Source: PVC group bacterium (GTDB lineage Bacteria; Verrucomicrobiota; Kiritimatiellia; UBA8416). Taken from it: a stretch of 6,573 nt of DNA. Shown one piece after another: positions 1-6,162 of the stretch; within the stretch, counting starts at the first letter, position 1, and each line of letters opens with the position of its first letter. The DNA lies in the NCBI GenBank assembly GCA_003567805.1, contig PWYP01000051.1, positions 1 through 6,573 of the forward strand, written 5' to 3'. The position numbers were made by a program, and so were the translations under genes. Under the pieces are notes generated by a model. The model saw only the letters and a program-made list of their open reading frames with translations, searched no databases and was not told the origin of the DNA.

Positions 1-450
1 ATGATGGCCCCAGGGTATTTCTGCCACAAGTTGTGGCAGAAATTTGCATGGGGCATCAATGGCATCTTTTAATTCTGCCACAGGCTGTGGCAGAATTGAG
101 CCTGTCCCATGTTTATCCATTTCCCTAACAACATGTGAGAGAATATCAGGATTCGAATAAACATCGTAAAGACGTCGCATATACCATACATTACGCGCCG
201 AAAAACCACTCATAGATGGGAAAGTTCGCTGGAGATCGGCTGACACGAGTTCCACTACCGAATCACCCCAACCAAACACTTGCTGTTTTTCGACAATTGC
301 GCGGCCGATGTCCCAGTACAGCAAGATTAGTTCTTGATTGACTCTGCGGGCAGCCGAAATGCGAGCAGAAACCACCCGTTCTTTCAGATCCTCGATAAAT
401 TGCCGGTAGTCGGATGTGATAGCCAATGCGGTATCGGTTGTCTTTTTCAT
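1..450 (-). CDS. DUF1016 / YhcG-family protein, N-terminal part (cut by window edge)
   Basis: Minus-strand reading from ATG at 450-448 stays open for 150 codons to the window edge, so the gene is partial and its 3' end lies to the left. The translation has hallmarks of the DUF1016 N-terminal domain: LILLYWDIGRAIVEKQ (residues 41-55), FGWGDSVVELVSADL (59-73), FPSMSGFSARNVWYMRRLY (77-95) and VAEIPWGHH (142-150). In this family the N-terminal region is a helical, DNA-binding-like domain and the C-terminal half is a PD-(D/E)XK nuclease-like domain, here outside the window. Such genes are often found in defence islands or near mobile elements; the exact role is not settled. A purine-rich AAGGGG (plus positions 462-467) lies 11 nt before the start, a slightly long spacing. 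Residues 118-146 carry two copies of a [IF]LPQxVAE[LI] motif made by two DNA palindromes (see repeats). Family assignment is strong; function is inferred from the family. Confidence 0.88.
   Translation of the reverse strand, partial: MKKTTDTALAITSDYRQFIEDLKERVVSARISAARRVNQELILLYWDIGRAIVEKQQVFGWGDSVVELVSADLQRTFPSMSGFSARNVWYMRRLYDVYSNPDILSHVVREMDKHGTGSILPQPVAELKDAIDAPCKFLPQLVAEIPWGHH
17..43. repeat. 27-nt perfect palindrome inside the YhcG-family gene (copy 1)
   Basis: The two 13-bp arms are exact inverse complements around a single central base at position 30; the core is TTCTGCCACAA-G-TTGTGGCAGAA. It lies in frame in the coding sequence and encodes FLPQLVAEI (residues 137-145). It shares its core TTCTGCCACA...TGTGGCAGAA with the copy at 71-97. 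Confidence 0.9.
71..97. repeat. 27-nt perfect palindrome inside the YhcG-family gene (copy 2)
   Basis: The two 13-bp arms pair exactly around the single base at 84. The core TTCTGCCACA...TGTGGCAGAA matches the palindrome at 17-43, and the centres are exactly 54 bp (18 codons) apart, so both encode the same peptide motif in the same frame (here ILPQPVAEL, residues 119-127). Confidence 0.9.
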
Positions 451-866
451 TACTTGGCAAGCCCCTTGTATATTCTCTCTGCCCTCTCTGTGGTTGCGAG
501 AAAACAACCAGTGCCTAGATGTGGATGTCTGTACCTTGCTTTATTCCAAAAACATGCCAGCCCCGCAAGGGCAAACAGGGGGCAAAGGGCAGTTCTGTAC
601 ATACGTACAAACCCAACAACGCTGTCTTCAATTGCAAGGTGATCAGGAATGGCTGCACGACCGCAGCAAATTCCGCAAAAGGCTTTGAGGTAAAAGCTTT
701 GACGTTGTCTTCCGTTGGTGTTTGGGCATAGTGTATTCATGTCGAAACGGAAATGCGGCACCTTCCCGAAGGACAATTACCTGCTATTATATGCGATCTC
801 GGGGTTCTCTGCGTACATGGCCGTTTGGCAGTAGAACTTGCTGCTGGCGGGTACTGGAGTACAAGA
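451..866. other. 416-bp stretch with no supportable gene
   Basis: This lies between the divergently read YhcG-family gene (minus) and the 64-residue gene (plus), so promoters for both are expected here, but no convincing -35/-10 pair was found. Several overlapping frames are open on both strands (for example plus 519-731 and minus 776-450), none with a good ribosome binding site or a recognised protein family. Small inverted repeats are present: TGGTTG/CAACCA at 491-496/505-510, which would lie in the 5' leader of the YhcG-family gene, and TGTAC-ATAC-GTACA at 596-609. TATTAT at 785-790 resembles a -10 box but has no good -35 partner. The stretch may hold decayed coding sequence. Confidence 0.5.
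739..834 (+). CDS. possible 31-residue small protein
   Basis: ATG at 739 opens a 31-codon frame ending in TAG at 832-834. The product begins MSKRKCGTFPKDNY and continues with an apolar, aromatic stretch (YLLLYAISGFSAYMAVWQ), so a basic N-terminus is followed by a possible short membrane-associated helix. It ends 32 bp before the next gene, which would fit a short operon. Against it: no Shine-Dalgarno sequence is visible before the ATG, the frame is short enough to be open by chance, and I recognise no family. Listed only as a candidate. Confidence 0.2.
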   Translation: MSKRKCGTFPKDNYLLLYAISGFSAYMAVWQ

Positions 867-1061
867 ATGAATGAGGTGATAGATCAAGAAAAACTGCGGG
901 CGGCCATCCGTCAACTGAGCAACGAGTACATCTATTACATGCTCGTTGAGGCGCTGGATTTGCTGCCACCATCCAAGCTCGTGAAACTTGTCGGACGGTA
1001 TCTGGACATTAAGAGTCTTCAATCAACGGTTCCGAACAGGTATTTGGAAGATACGGAATAA
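867..1061 (+). CDS. conserved-looking small hypothetical protein, 64 residues
   Basis: The frame is open from 753, but the start at ATG 867 is preferred because GGAG (856-859) sits 7 nt before it, while the ATG at 753 has no such site and its extra 38 residues look unlike protein. The product, starting MNEVIDQEKLRAAIRQL, is rich in helix-forming residues (LVEALDLLPPSKLVKLVGRYL) and has no signal peptide or membrane segment, so a soluble helical protein is likely. It ends 12 bp before the 382-residue gene, and a good ribosome binding site in that gap suggests the two are co-translated from one transcript. I do not recognise a characterised family. It may correspond to the N-terminal piece of a longer protein found beside relatives of the next gene, but no continuation is visible here. 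Confidence 0.7.
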   Translation: MNEVIDQEKLRAAIRQLSNEYIYYMLVEALDLLPPSKLVKLVGRYLDIKSLQSTVPNRYLEDTE

Positions 1062-1073
1062 AAGGAAAAGAAC

Positions 1074-2222
1074 ATGAGTGAGTACCAGTATTTCGAATGG
1101 CAGACCGTGGACCGCTTGCTGACGGAAGCCGAGCAGGAGGACGTGAGCGATCTGTCCAGCCACATTGATGTATCTTCCAGCCGGGCCGTCGTCACCTATG
1201 CCTACGGCAGCTTCAAGCACGACCCGCGAAAGGTTCTGGCGCGATTCTTCGATGCACACCTCTACCTGGCAAACTGGGGCAGCCGATGCCTGATGTTCCG
1301 ATTCCCATCTGGGCTGGTGAACGGGAACATGATCTTGCCCCACTGCGTTCAAGATCGGATCACATTCAGAACGATTGATGCATTCGATGTTCTCGATATG
1401 GATTTGAGCGAAGAAGAGGGTGGAGGCTGGATCGATGACGACGGCTCCCTGTCGGGCTTGATCTCCCTCCGCAACGACATTCTCCAAGGCGACTATCGAT
1501 CCGTGTATCTGGCGTGGCTGAAAGTGATGTCGGTACAGGATGGATATCTGCCGCGCAGACGAAAATCGAGGGCGCAAACGCCAATGGCACCGGCCATTCC
1601 GGCGGGACTGAAGCAACTCACCCCGGCTCTGAGGCGCTTTGTCGAGCAATTTGACATTCCGACGTCTCTTCTTGAGGCGGCGGCCGAGCACAGTCCGGAA
1701 CTTGCACAAACCGTCACGATGGATTTTAAGCCACTTGTGGCCAAACTCACGCGCGGGGAATGCGACCGCTTCCTTTGCCGACTCGCGCAGGGTGACGCGA
1801 CAGTCGGCATGGAACTTAAAAAGCAATTGCTCGCCATGGAGCCGCGTCCGCAGTCCTTCGCAGGACCGGGGCGTTCGATTGATGAGCTGCTGAAGCGGGC
1901 CGATGCAATCGAGTCGGCCCGCAAGAGGCGTCTGGAGCGGGAGGCCCGTAGGAAGCATGAGGCCGAGATGAAAGACCTTGCCGCCTGTGAAGCAGCAACA
2001 TGGCAACAAGTAGCTTCGCTGGTGGCCCTCAAACAGACCAAGAGTTACGACGATGCCATCAGGTTGCTAGCCAAGCTGGCGCAGTTGGCCGAGTTCCGGG
2101 GTTCGCAGGAGGACTACCGTCTACAGGTGAACGACCTATGCGAACGATACAAACGACTATCCGGTTTCCGGTGGCGCGTTCAGCGAGCAAATCTTCTGGA
2201 TGAGCCAAAACACGCAGAATAA
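1074..2222 (+). CDS. conserved hypothetical protein, 382 residues, with C-terminal coiled coil
   Basis: ATG at 1074 is preceded by AAGGAAAA (1062-1069), 12 bp after the stop of the 64-residue gene. The N-terminal domain (about 1-155) has the pattern MSEYQYFEWQTVDRLLTEAE, then YAYGSFKHDPRKVLARFFDAHLYLANWGSR (positions 44-71, read in part) and a run of acidic residues near 107-123. I recognise this as resembling a widespread bacterial family without assigned function; from memory some relatives lie near SWIM zinc-finger genes, which I cannot check. A proline-rich linker (about 168-180) leads to a helical middle domain (LTPALRRFVEQFDIPTSLLE, 182-201). Residues about 268-305 are strongly charged (KRRLEREARRKHEAEMK) and should form a coiled coil, followed by a helical C-terminus. 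No signal peptide, membrane segment or catalytic motif is visible, so it is probably cytoplasmic. Leucine codons look richer in CTG than in the genes to the right. Confidence 0.8.
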   Translation: MSEYQYFEWQTVDRLLTEAEQEDVSDLSSHIDVSSSRAVVTYAYGSFKHDPRKVLARFFDAHLYLANWGSRCLMFRFPSGLVNGNMILPHCVQDRITFRTIDAFDVLDMDLSEEEGGGWIDDDGSLSGLISLRNDILQGDYRSVYLAWLKVMSVQDGYLPRRRKSRAQTPMAPAIPAGLKQLTPALRRFVEQFDIPTSLLEAAAEHSPELAQTVTMDFKPLVAKLTRGECDRFLCRLAQGDATVGMELKKQLLAMEPRPQSFAGPGRSIDELLKRADAIESARKRRLEREARRKHEAEMKDLAACEAATWQQVASLVALKQTKSYDDAIRLLAKLAQLAEFRGSQEDYRLQVNDLCERYKRLSGFRWRVQRANLLDEPKHAE

Positions 2223-2353
2223 ATCATCTGGCGAACGTAAACAAGTTCGGGCACAATTGCGGTTACCTGTATCCAGAGCACTCCAACTGGTCTGCAGTCT
2301 GGTGTAAGTGGTTAAGCTTGCTGTTTTGTGCCGATTCTGGCATTGGCTATGGG

Positions 2354-3412
2354 ATGAAGACTGCTGAAAAATCTAAAACGAGTCTTGCTGGTCAATTGGG
2401 CTTTCCGTTGCGGGAGTTGGTGGTGGCGCCGATGGTGGATCAGTCCGAACTGGCGTTTCGGATGCTTTGCCGTACGTATGGCGCGACATTGTGTTTTACG
2501 CCTATGTTGCATGCACGGTTGTTTTCCGAAAGTGCCAAATATCGTCGGGCTAAGTTTACTTCGGCTCCAGAGGACCGCCCCCTGATTGTGCAGTTTTGTG
2601 GAAATGATCCGGAAATGGTGTTGGCGGCTGCTCGGCATGTGGAAGGCCAGTGTGAAGCCGTGGACTTAAACTTGGGGTGTCCACAAAATATTGCCAAACG
2701 TGGTAGGTATGGGTCGTTTCTACTGGAACATGCCGACTTGATTTGTCGGATAGTCGCGCACTTGTGTGAGAACCTTGCCACCCCTGTATCCTGTAAAATC
2801 CGGATATTGCCCTCGCGGGAAAAGACGTTGGAACTCGCCCGTCGCATTGAAGGCGCCGGTTGCAGCCTGCTCACAGTGCATGGTCGGACGAAAGAGCAGA
2901 ATAAGGAGCGGGTGGGGGCTTGCGATTGGGATATCATCCGGGACATCAAGCAATGTGTGCAGATCCCCCTCATTGCGAATGGTGGTGTCGGTACGTTTGA
3001 GGAGGCGCAGCGTTGCCGTGCCGCAACGGGGGCAGATGCCATTATGAGCGCCGAGGCTATTCTGGAAAATCCAGCCCTTGTGGCGGGAATGGATCCTGCG
3101 CCGTCTCCTACGAGAATGGCGTTAGACTATCTGGACATGGCAGAGCGGTATCCCGATACCAAAAAAGTGGTTCAGGCGCACCTTTTCAAATTGCTGCATG
3201 GTCCCTTGTGTGCACACCCGGAGTTCCGGCAGCAGATCAGTCGGCCGCATCGGGTACGTGATTTCGAGGTTTATCTGGCCGCCATGCGTGCATGTGTGAT
3301 GGAACTGGAGGCATTGCATGGCGACTGTGAAGACAACCGCTGCCATCCACATCGAAAATCCGGAACCTATTATCCTTGGTATGGTAGACATCGGAAAAAA
3401 GTTGGGGTATAG
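2354..3412 (+). CDS. dus: tRNA-dihydrouridine synthase, eukaryotic Dus1-like
   Basis: This FMN enzyme family reduces uridine to dihydrouridine in tRNA with NADPH. The 352-residue product shows the full set of motifs: VAPMVDQSELAFRML (24-38) for FMN binding, YGATLCFTPMLHARLF (42-57), VDLNLGCPQ (103-111) with the catalytic cysteine at 109, CKIR (147-150) with the FMN lysine, HGRTKEQ (176-182), ANGGV (208-212) and MSAEAILENPALV (231-243). The wording MVDQSEL, TPMLHA, NLGCPQxIAKRGxYGSFL and HGRTKEQ follows eukaryotic Dus1, which modifies U16/U17, rather than DusA, DusB or DusC. It is shorter than the eukaryotic enzymes and lacks an extended C-terminal tail. ATG 2354 is preferred; the frame also allows TTG at 2318, and neither has a strong Shine-Dalgarno site, so the start is uncertain. 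The gene ends 48 bp before rhaA on the same strand. Confidence 0.92.
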   Translation: MKTAEKSKTSLAGQLGFPLRELVVAPMVDQSELAFRMLCRTYGATLCFTPMLHARLFSESAKYRRAKFTSAPEDRPLIVQFCGNDPEMVLAAARHVEGQCEAVDLNLGCPQNIAKRGRYGSFLLEHADLICRIVAHLCENLATPVSCKIRILPSREKTLELARRIEGAGCSLLTVHGRTKEQNKERVGACDWDIIRDIKQCVQIPLIANGGVGTFEEAQRCRAATGADAIMSAEAILENPALVAGMDPAPSPTRMALDYLDMAERYPDTKKVVQAHLFKLLHGPLCAHPEFRQQISRPHRVRDFEVYLAAMRACVMELEALHGDCEDNRCHPHRKSGTYYPWYGRHRKKVGV

Positions 3413-3460
3413 GTAGAGCGTTCTTGGTTCTTAGTTAGATGGCAAGCGGGAGATAATGGT

Positions 3461-4750
3461 ATGCAATCATTTGAAAAGATATCGTCGGAATCGGTTGAGG
3501 CAGCTTACAAGATCGCGAAAGAGCGTTATGCGGCAATCGGGGTAGATGTGGATGCTGCCATCGAAAAGGCTTTGACCGTGCCGGTTTCCCTGCATTGCTG
3601 GCAAGGCGATGATGTGCAGGGGTTCGAGGTAAAGGAGAGCACCTCCGGCGGCGGCATTATGGCTACGGGGAATTTTCCAGGACGTGCCCGCAATGGTGAT
3701 GAGCTACGTCAGGATCTGGATATGGTGCTGAAGTTGCTGCCGGGGAACCACCGCCTGAATCTACATGCGTTTTATGCCGAAACGGATGGCAAACGTGTAG
3801 ATCGTGATGCGCTGGAACCGGAGCATTTTGCGCGTTGGATGGATTGGAGCAAAGATGCATCGGTCGCTTTGGATTTTAATCCCACCTTTTTTGCGCATCC
3901 GAAAGCTGATGATGGGTTTACGTTGTCGCATGCTGATGAATCTATTCGTTCGTTCTGGGTGCAGCACGGGATTGCCTGCCGGAAGATTGCCATGGCGATG
4001 GCAGAGAATCAGGCTGGCCCCTGTGTGATTAACCATTGGATACCGGATGGAGCCAAGGATATGCCTGCGGATCGGTGGCGTCCGCGCCAGCGGTTGGTAG
4101 AGTCTCTTGACGCTATGCTGGCGGACAACGCGGCTATCGATCCGGCCATGTGTGTGGACGCGGTCGAAAGTAAATTGTTTGGCATAGGCAGCGAAGCATA
4201 TGTCGTTGGATCGGCGGAGTTTTATCAGGCATATGCCCTGCAGCGAGGCATTTTATATTGTCTGGATATGGGGCATTTTCATCCGACGGAGACGATTCAT
4301 GACAAGCTATCTTCCTTGATGCAGTTCCACAAGCGGGTACTGATGCATGTAAGTCGCCCGATCCGTTGGGATAGTGATCATGTTGTGATTTTGAATGACG
4401 ACCTCGAAGCCGTATTCCAGGAATTGGTGCGTGGTTGCGCATTGGATCGCGTGTTTGTGGCACTTGATTTCTTTGATGCCTCTATTAATCGTGTGGGGGC
4501 TTATGTGACAGGGACTCGTGCGGTGCGCAAAGCGTTGCTTTCGGCCTTGCTGGAACCGGTAGCATGGTTGCAGACGCTTGAACAAGAGGGGCGTGGCGCC
4601 GAAAAATTGGGATTAATGGAAGATTTGAAGGTGATGCCGTTTGGTGCGGTTTGGGATATGCTGTGTGCGAAGGCCAATGTTCCTGCTGGGGCGGGCTGGA
4701 TTGCAGAGATGCAGCAGTATGCCGCTGCCGTACAGGCGAAACGGGCCTAG
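3461..4750 (+). CDS. rhaA: L-rhamnose isomerase
   Basis: RhaA converts L-rhamnose to L-rhamnulose in the cytoplasm, the first step of the phosphorylating rhamnose pathway; it is a metal-dependent TIM-barrel enzyme (Mn/Zn). The 429-residue product is close to the 419 of E. coli RhaA and aligns along its whole length: PVSLHCWQGDDVQGFE (41-56), GIMATGNFPGRARN (65-78), LDFNPTFFAHP (137-147), DGFTLSHADESIRSFW (151-166), VESKLFGIGSEAY (235-247), LDMGHFHPTE (268-277), HVSRPIRWDSDHVV (296-309) and LDFFDASINR (335-344). The metal ligands known from E. coli are all present at a constant shift of two: E236, D269, H296, D304, D306 and D336, so the enzyme should be active. GGGAG (3448-3452) lies 8 nt before the ATG. 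The aldolase gene follows 126 bp downstream and should act later in the same pathway. Confidence 0.97.
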   Translation: MQSFEKISSESVEAAYKIAKERYAAIGVDVDAAIEKALTVPVSLHCWQGDDVQGFEVKESTSGGGIMATGNFPGRARNGDELRQDLDMVLKLLPGNHRLNLHAFYAETDGKRVDRDALEPEHFARWMDWSKDASVALDFNPTFFAHPKADDGFTLSHADESIRSFWVQHGIACRKIAMAMAENQAGPCVINHWIPDGAKDMPADRWRPRQRLVESLDAMLADNAAIDPAMCVDAVESKLFGIGSEAYVVGSAEFYQAYALQRGILYCLDMGHFHPTETIHDKLSSLMQFHKRVLMHVSRPIRWDSDHVVILNDDLEAVFQELVRGCALDRVFVALDFFDASINRVGAYVTGTRAVRKALLSALLEPVAWLQTLEQEGRGAEKLGLMEDLKVMPFGAVWDMLCAKANVPAGAGWIAEMQQYAAAVQAKRA

Positions 4751-4839
4751 GGAAGTCAGACAGAAATAATTGGGACAGAAAAAACGGATAGGCTTCGAGG
4801 TGTGAAAAGATGTGGATGCGAAACGCTTTACATTATTAA

Positions 4840-4859
4840 GTCTGAGGTCTGAGGTCTGA
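4840..4859 (+). repeat. tandem 7-nt repeat in the leader of the aldolase gene
   Basis: GTCTGAG occurs twice and is followed by GTCTGA, giving 2.9 head-to-tail copies that end 17 bp before the aldolase start. The complementary TCAGAC occurs at 4756-4761, just after the rhaA stop. This may be a regulator site array or simple slippage; the sequence does not decide. Confidence 0.75.
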
Positions 4860-4876
4860 TTATAGGGGGGATTGCG

Positions 4877-5950
4877 ATGGATGATGTGCAGGAGATGTTG
4901 GCGACGATTACGGCATTGTCGCATCGTTTTGGTTCGCCCGCTTATGTGTTAGGCGGGGGCGGCAATACGTCGGTGAAGAATGATACTACGCTTTGGGTAA
5001 AGCCATCGGGGACGACGTTGTCGGGCATGGGCCCAGATACATTTTTGCCGATGGTTCGCGCAAAAATTGAACCGCTCTATGTGGCAGAACCGCCATCCGA
5101 TACCAATGCCCGTGAGGCGCTGGTAAAGGACATGATGCAGGCTGCGGTGCAGGATGGTGCGAGTGGACGCCCATCCGTCGAGGCCCCGTTGCATAATGTT
5201 TTTGCGGCGCGTTACGTTGTGCATACGCACCCCACACTTGTAAATGGGATGACGTGCGGTTCAAAGGGGGCGGATGCTTGCGCTCGGTTGTTACCAGACG
5301 CGCTCTGGATGTCATACGTCGATCCTGGGTATACACTGTGCATGCAGGTGCGGGCCGCTATCCAGGCCTATGAGACGAAGCATGGGCAGCAGCCTGCTAT
5401 TTTAATGCTGGAAAATCATGGCGTGTTTATTGCGGGTGATGAGGCGGATGATATTATTGAGACCTATGAGCGCATGATGACAGCATTGGCACAAGCATAT
5501 GCTGCAGCCGGGATCGATACGCAGGCAGCGCTGGCGAAACCCGCCGATGTGGCCGATGCGGATGCTGCATTGCTGCAAGCTGTACTTGGGGAGGATGCCG
5601 CTTTCGTGGTGGCCGGTGCCGGGTTTACGCCAGCGTTGGGTCCGCTTACGCCCGACCATATTGTATATGCTAAATCCTATCCGTATGTGGGGGATTTGAC
5701 GGAAGACGACTTACGCGCATTTGTTGCAAAGCATGGGTATGCGCCGCGTGTGGTTGTCACAGGAGATGTCGTTTATGGTCTCGGACGATCGACCAAAGCT
5801 GCTGAGTTGGCGTTGGCCTTTGCGCGGGATGCAGCACGGATTGTCGGGTTGGCAGAAGCTTTTGGCGGCGTACAGTGGATGACGGATGCCGCACGCGAAT
5901 TTATCGAAAACTGGGAAGTGGAGTCGTATCGCAGCAAAGTCTCGACCTAA
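4877..5950 (+). CDS. class II aldolase, probable rhamnulose-1-phosphate aldolase
   Basis: Zinc-dependent class II aldolases cleave sugar phosphates; beside rhaA the likely substrate is L-rhamnulose-1-phosphate, giving dihydroxyacetone phosphate and L-lactaldehyde. The 357-residue product has GGGGNTSVK (26-34) and KPSG (42-45) for phosphate binding, PSVEAPLH (99-106) with the probable catalytic glutamate 102, the zinc pair HTH (116-118) and ENHG (179-182) with the third zinc histidine 181. The C-terminal third (about 240-357) includes PLTPDHIVYAKSYPYVGD (256-273), a pattern I associate with the aldolase half of the bifunctional rhamnulose-1-phosphate aldolase/lactaldehyde dehydrogenase. The dehydrogenase half (a short-chain dehydrogenase fold) is absent, and the stop is followed by a hairpin rather than more coding sequence. 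The G-run 4865-4870 lies 6 nt before ATG 4877 as ribosome binding site. Other sugar-phosphate substrates cannot be excluded. It is unlike the short E. coli RhaD. Confidence 0.88.
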   Translation: MDDVQEMLATITALSHRFGSPAYVLGGGGNTSVKNDTTLWVKPSGTTLSGMGPDTFLPMVRAKIEPLYVAEPPSDTNAREALVKDMMQAAVQDGASGRPSVEAPLHNVFAARYVVHTHPTLVNGMTCGSKGADACARLLPDALWMSYVDPGYTLCMQVRAAIQAYETKHGQQPAILMLENHGVFIAGDEADDIIETYERMMTALAQAYAAAGIDTQAALAKPADVADADAALLQAVLGEDAAFVVAGAGFTPALGPLTPDHIVYAKSYPYVGDLTEDDLRAFVAKHGYAPRVVVTGDVVYGLGRSTKAAELALAFARDAARIVGLAEAFGGVQWMTDAAREFIENWEVESYRSKVST

Positions 5951-5977
5951 CGCAGATTTCATCCGCAACCCAAAGCC

Positions 5978-6002
5978 AAAGCAGGTTGACACAACCTGCT
6001 TT
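5978..6002. terminator. perfect 11-bp hairpin after the aldolase gene, probable transcription terminator
   Basis: AAAGCAGGTTG (5978-5988), loop ACA and CAACCTGCTTT (5992-6002) form a perfect stem-loop 27 bp after the aldolase stop. The arms end in A-runs and T-runs, so it could work in both directions between these convergent genes. The T-tract is only three bases long, so intrinsic termination would be weak. Confidence 0.6.
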
Positions 6003-6024
6003 ACCCAAGACAGCCCTCCGAGTA

Positions 6025-6087
6025 CAGCAGGTTTCTTGTCATCCGTAGTCCCGTGCCCGGGACGAAGGCTGATCCCGAAACCTGCTG
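6025..6087. repeat. 63-nt long imperfect hairpin, REP-like intergenic element
   Basis: Outer arms CAGCAGGTTTC (6025-6035) and GAAACCTGCTG (6077-6087) pair perfectly over 11 bp. Inside, TCATCC (6039-6044) pairs with GGCTGA (6067-6072) with one mismatch, and GTCCCG (6048-6053) pairs with CGGGAC (6058-6063) around the tetraloop TGCC. It shares the 8-nt arm AGCAGGTT and its complement with the hairpin at 5978-6002. It could be a repeat element, the end of the transporter transcript or a structured RNA; no T-tract follows on the plus strand. Confidence 0.65.
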
Positions 6088-6162
6088 CTCCCTAAGCACC
6101 GACTCATCAACGGTTCCCGACAAGCATACACGCTTTTTTGTATCATCTTCCTACAGAGCATC

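Noticed and set aside
519..731. Plus-strand 70-codon frame with a fairly protein-like C-terminus
   Set aside because: No ribosome binding site and no recognised family; other frames over the same bases are equally open. Kept only as part of the gap description.
450..776. Minus-strand 108-codon frame reaching the YhcG-family start
   Set aside because: No ribosome binding site, cysteine-rich random-looking translation, and it overlaps the expected promoter region of the YhcG-family gene.
785..790. TATTAT as the -10 box of the two-gene unit
   Set aside because: No acceptable -35 hexamer at 16-18 bp upstream; mentioned in the gap description only.
1023..2009. Long minus-strand open frame (328 codons) opposite the 382-residue gene
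   Set aside because: It is antisense to a gene with a clear ribosome binding site and family-like sequence; its own translation is rich in R, H, Q and C without domain character.
2318..2353. TTG 2318 as the start of the dus gene
   Set aside because: It adds 12 residues with no family similarity and has no Shine-Dalgarno site; ATG 2354 gives a normal N-terminus.
4819..4832. GCGAAACGCTTTAC as a LacI-family operator before the aldolase gene
   Set aside because: The symmetry is poor (AAA-CGC-TTT is not a true palindrome at its centre) and there is no second site, so the match is within chance.
6126..6143. ATACA...TGTAT with an internal T-run as terminator of the transporter gene
   Set aside because: The stem is only 5 bp and A/T-rich and the T-run lies in the loop, which does not fit an intrinsic terminator on either strand.
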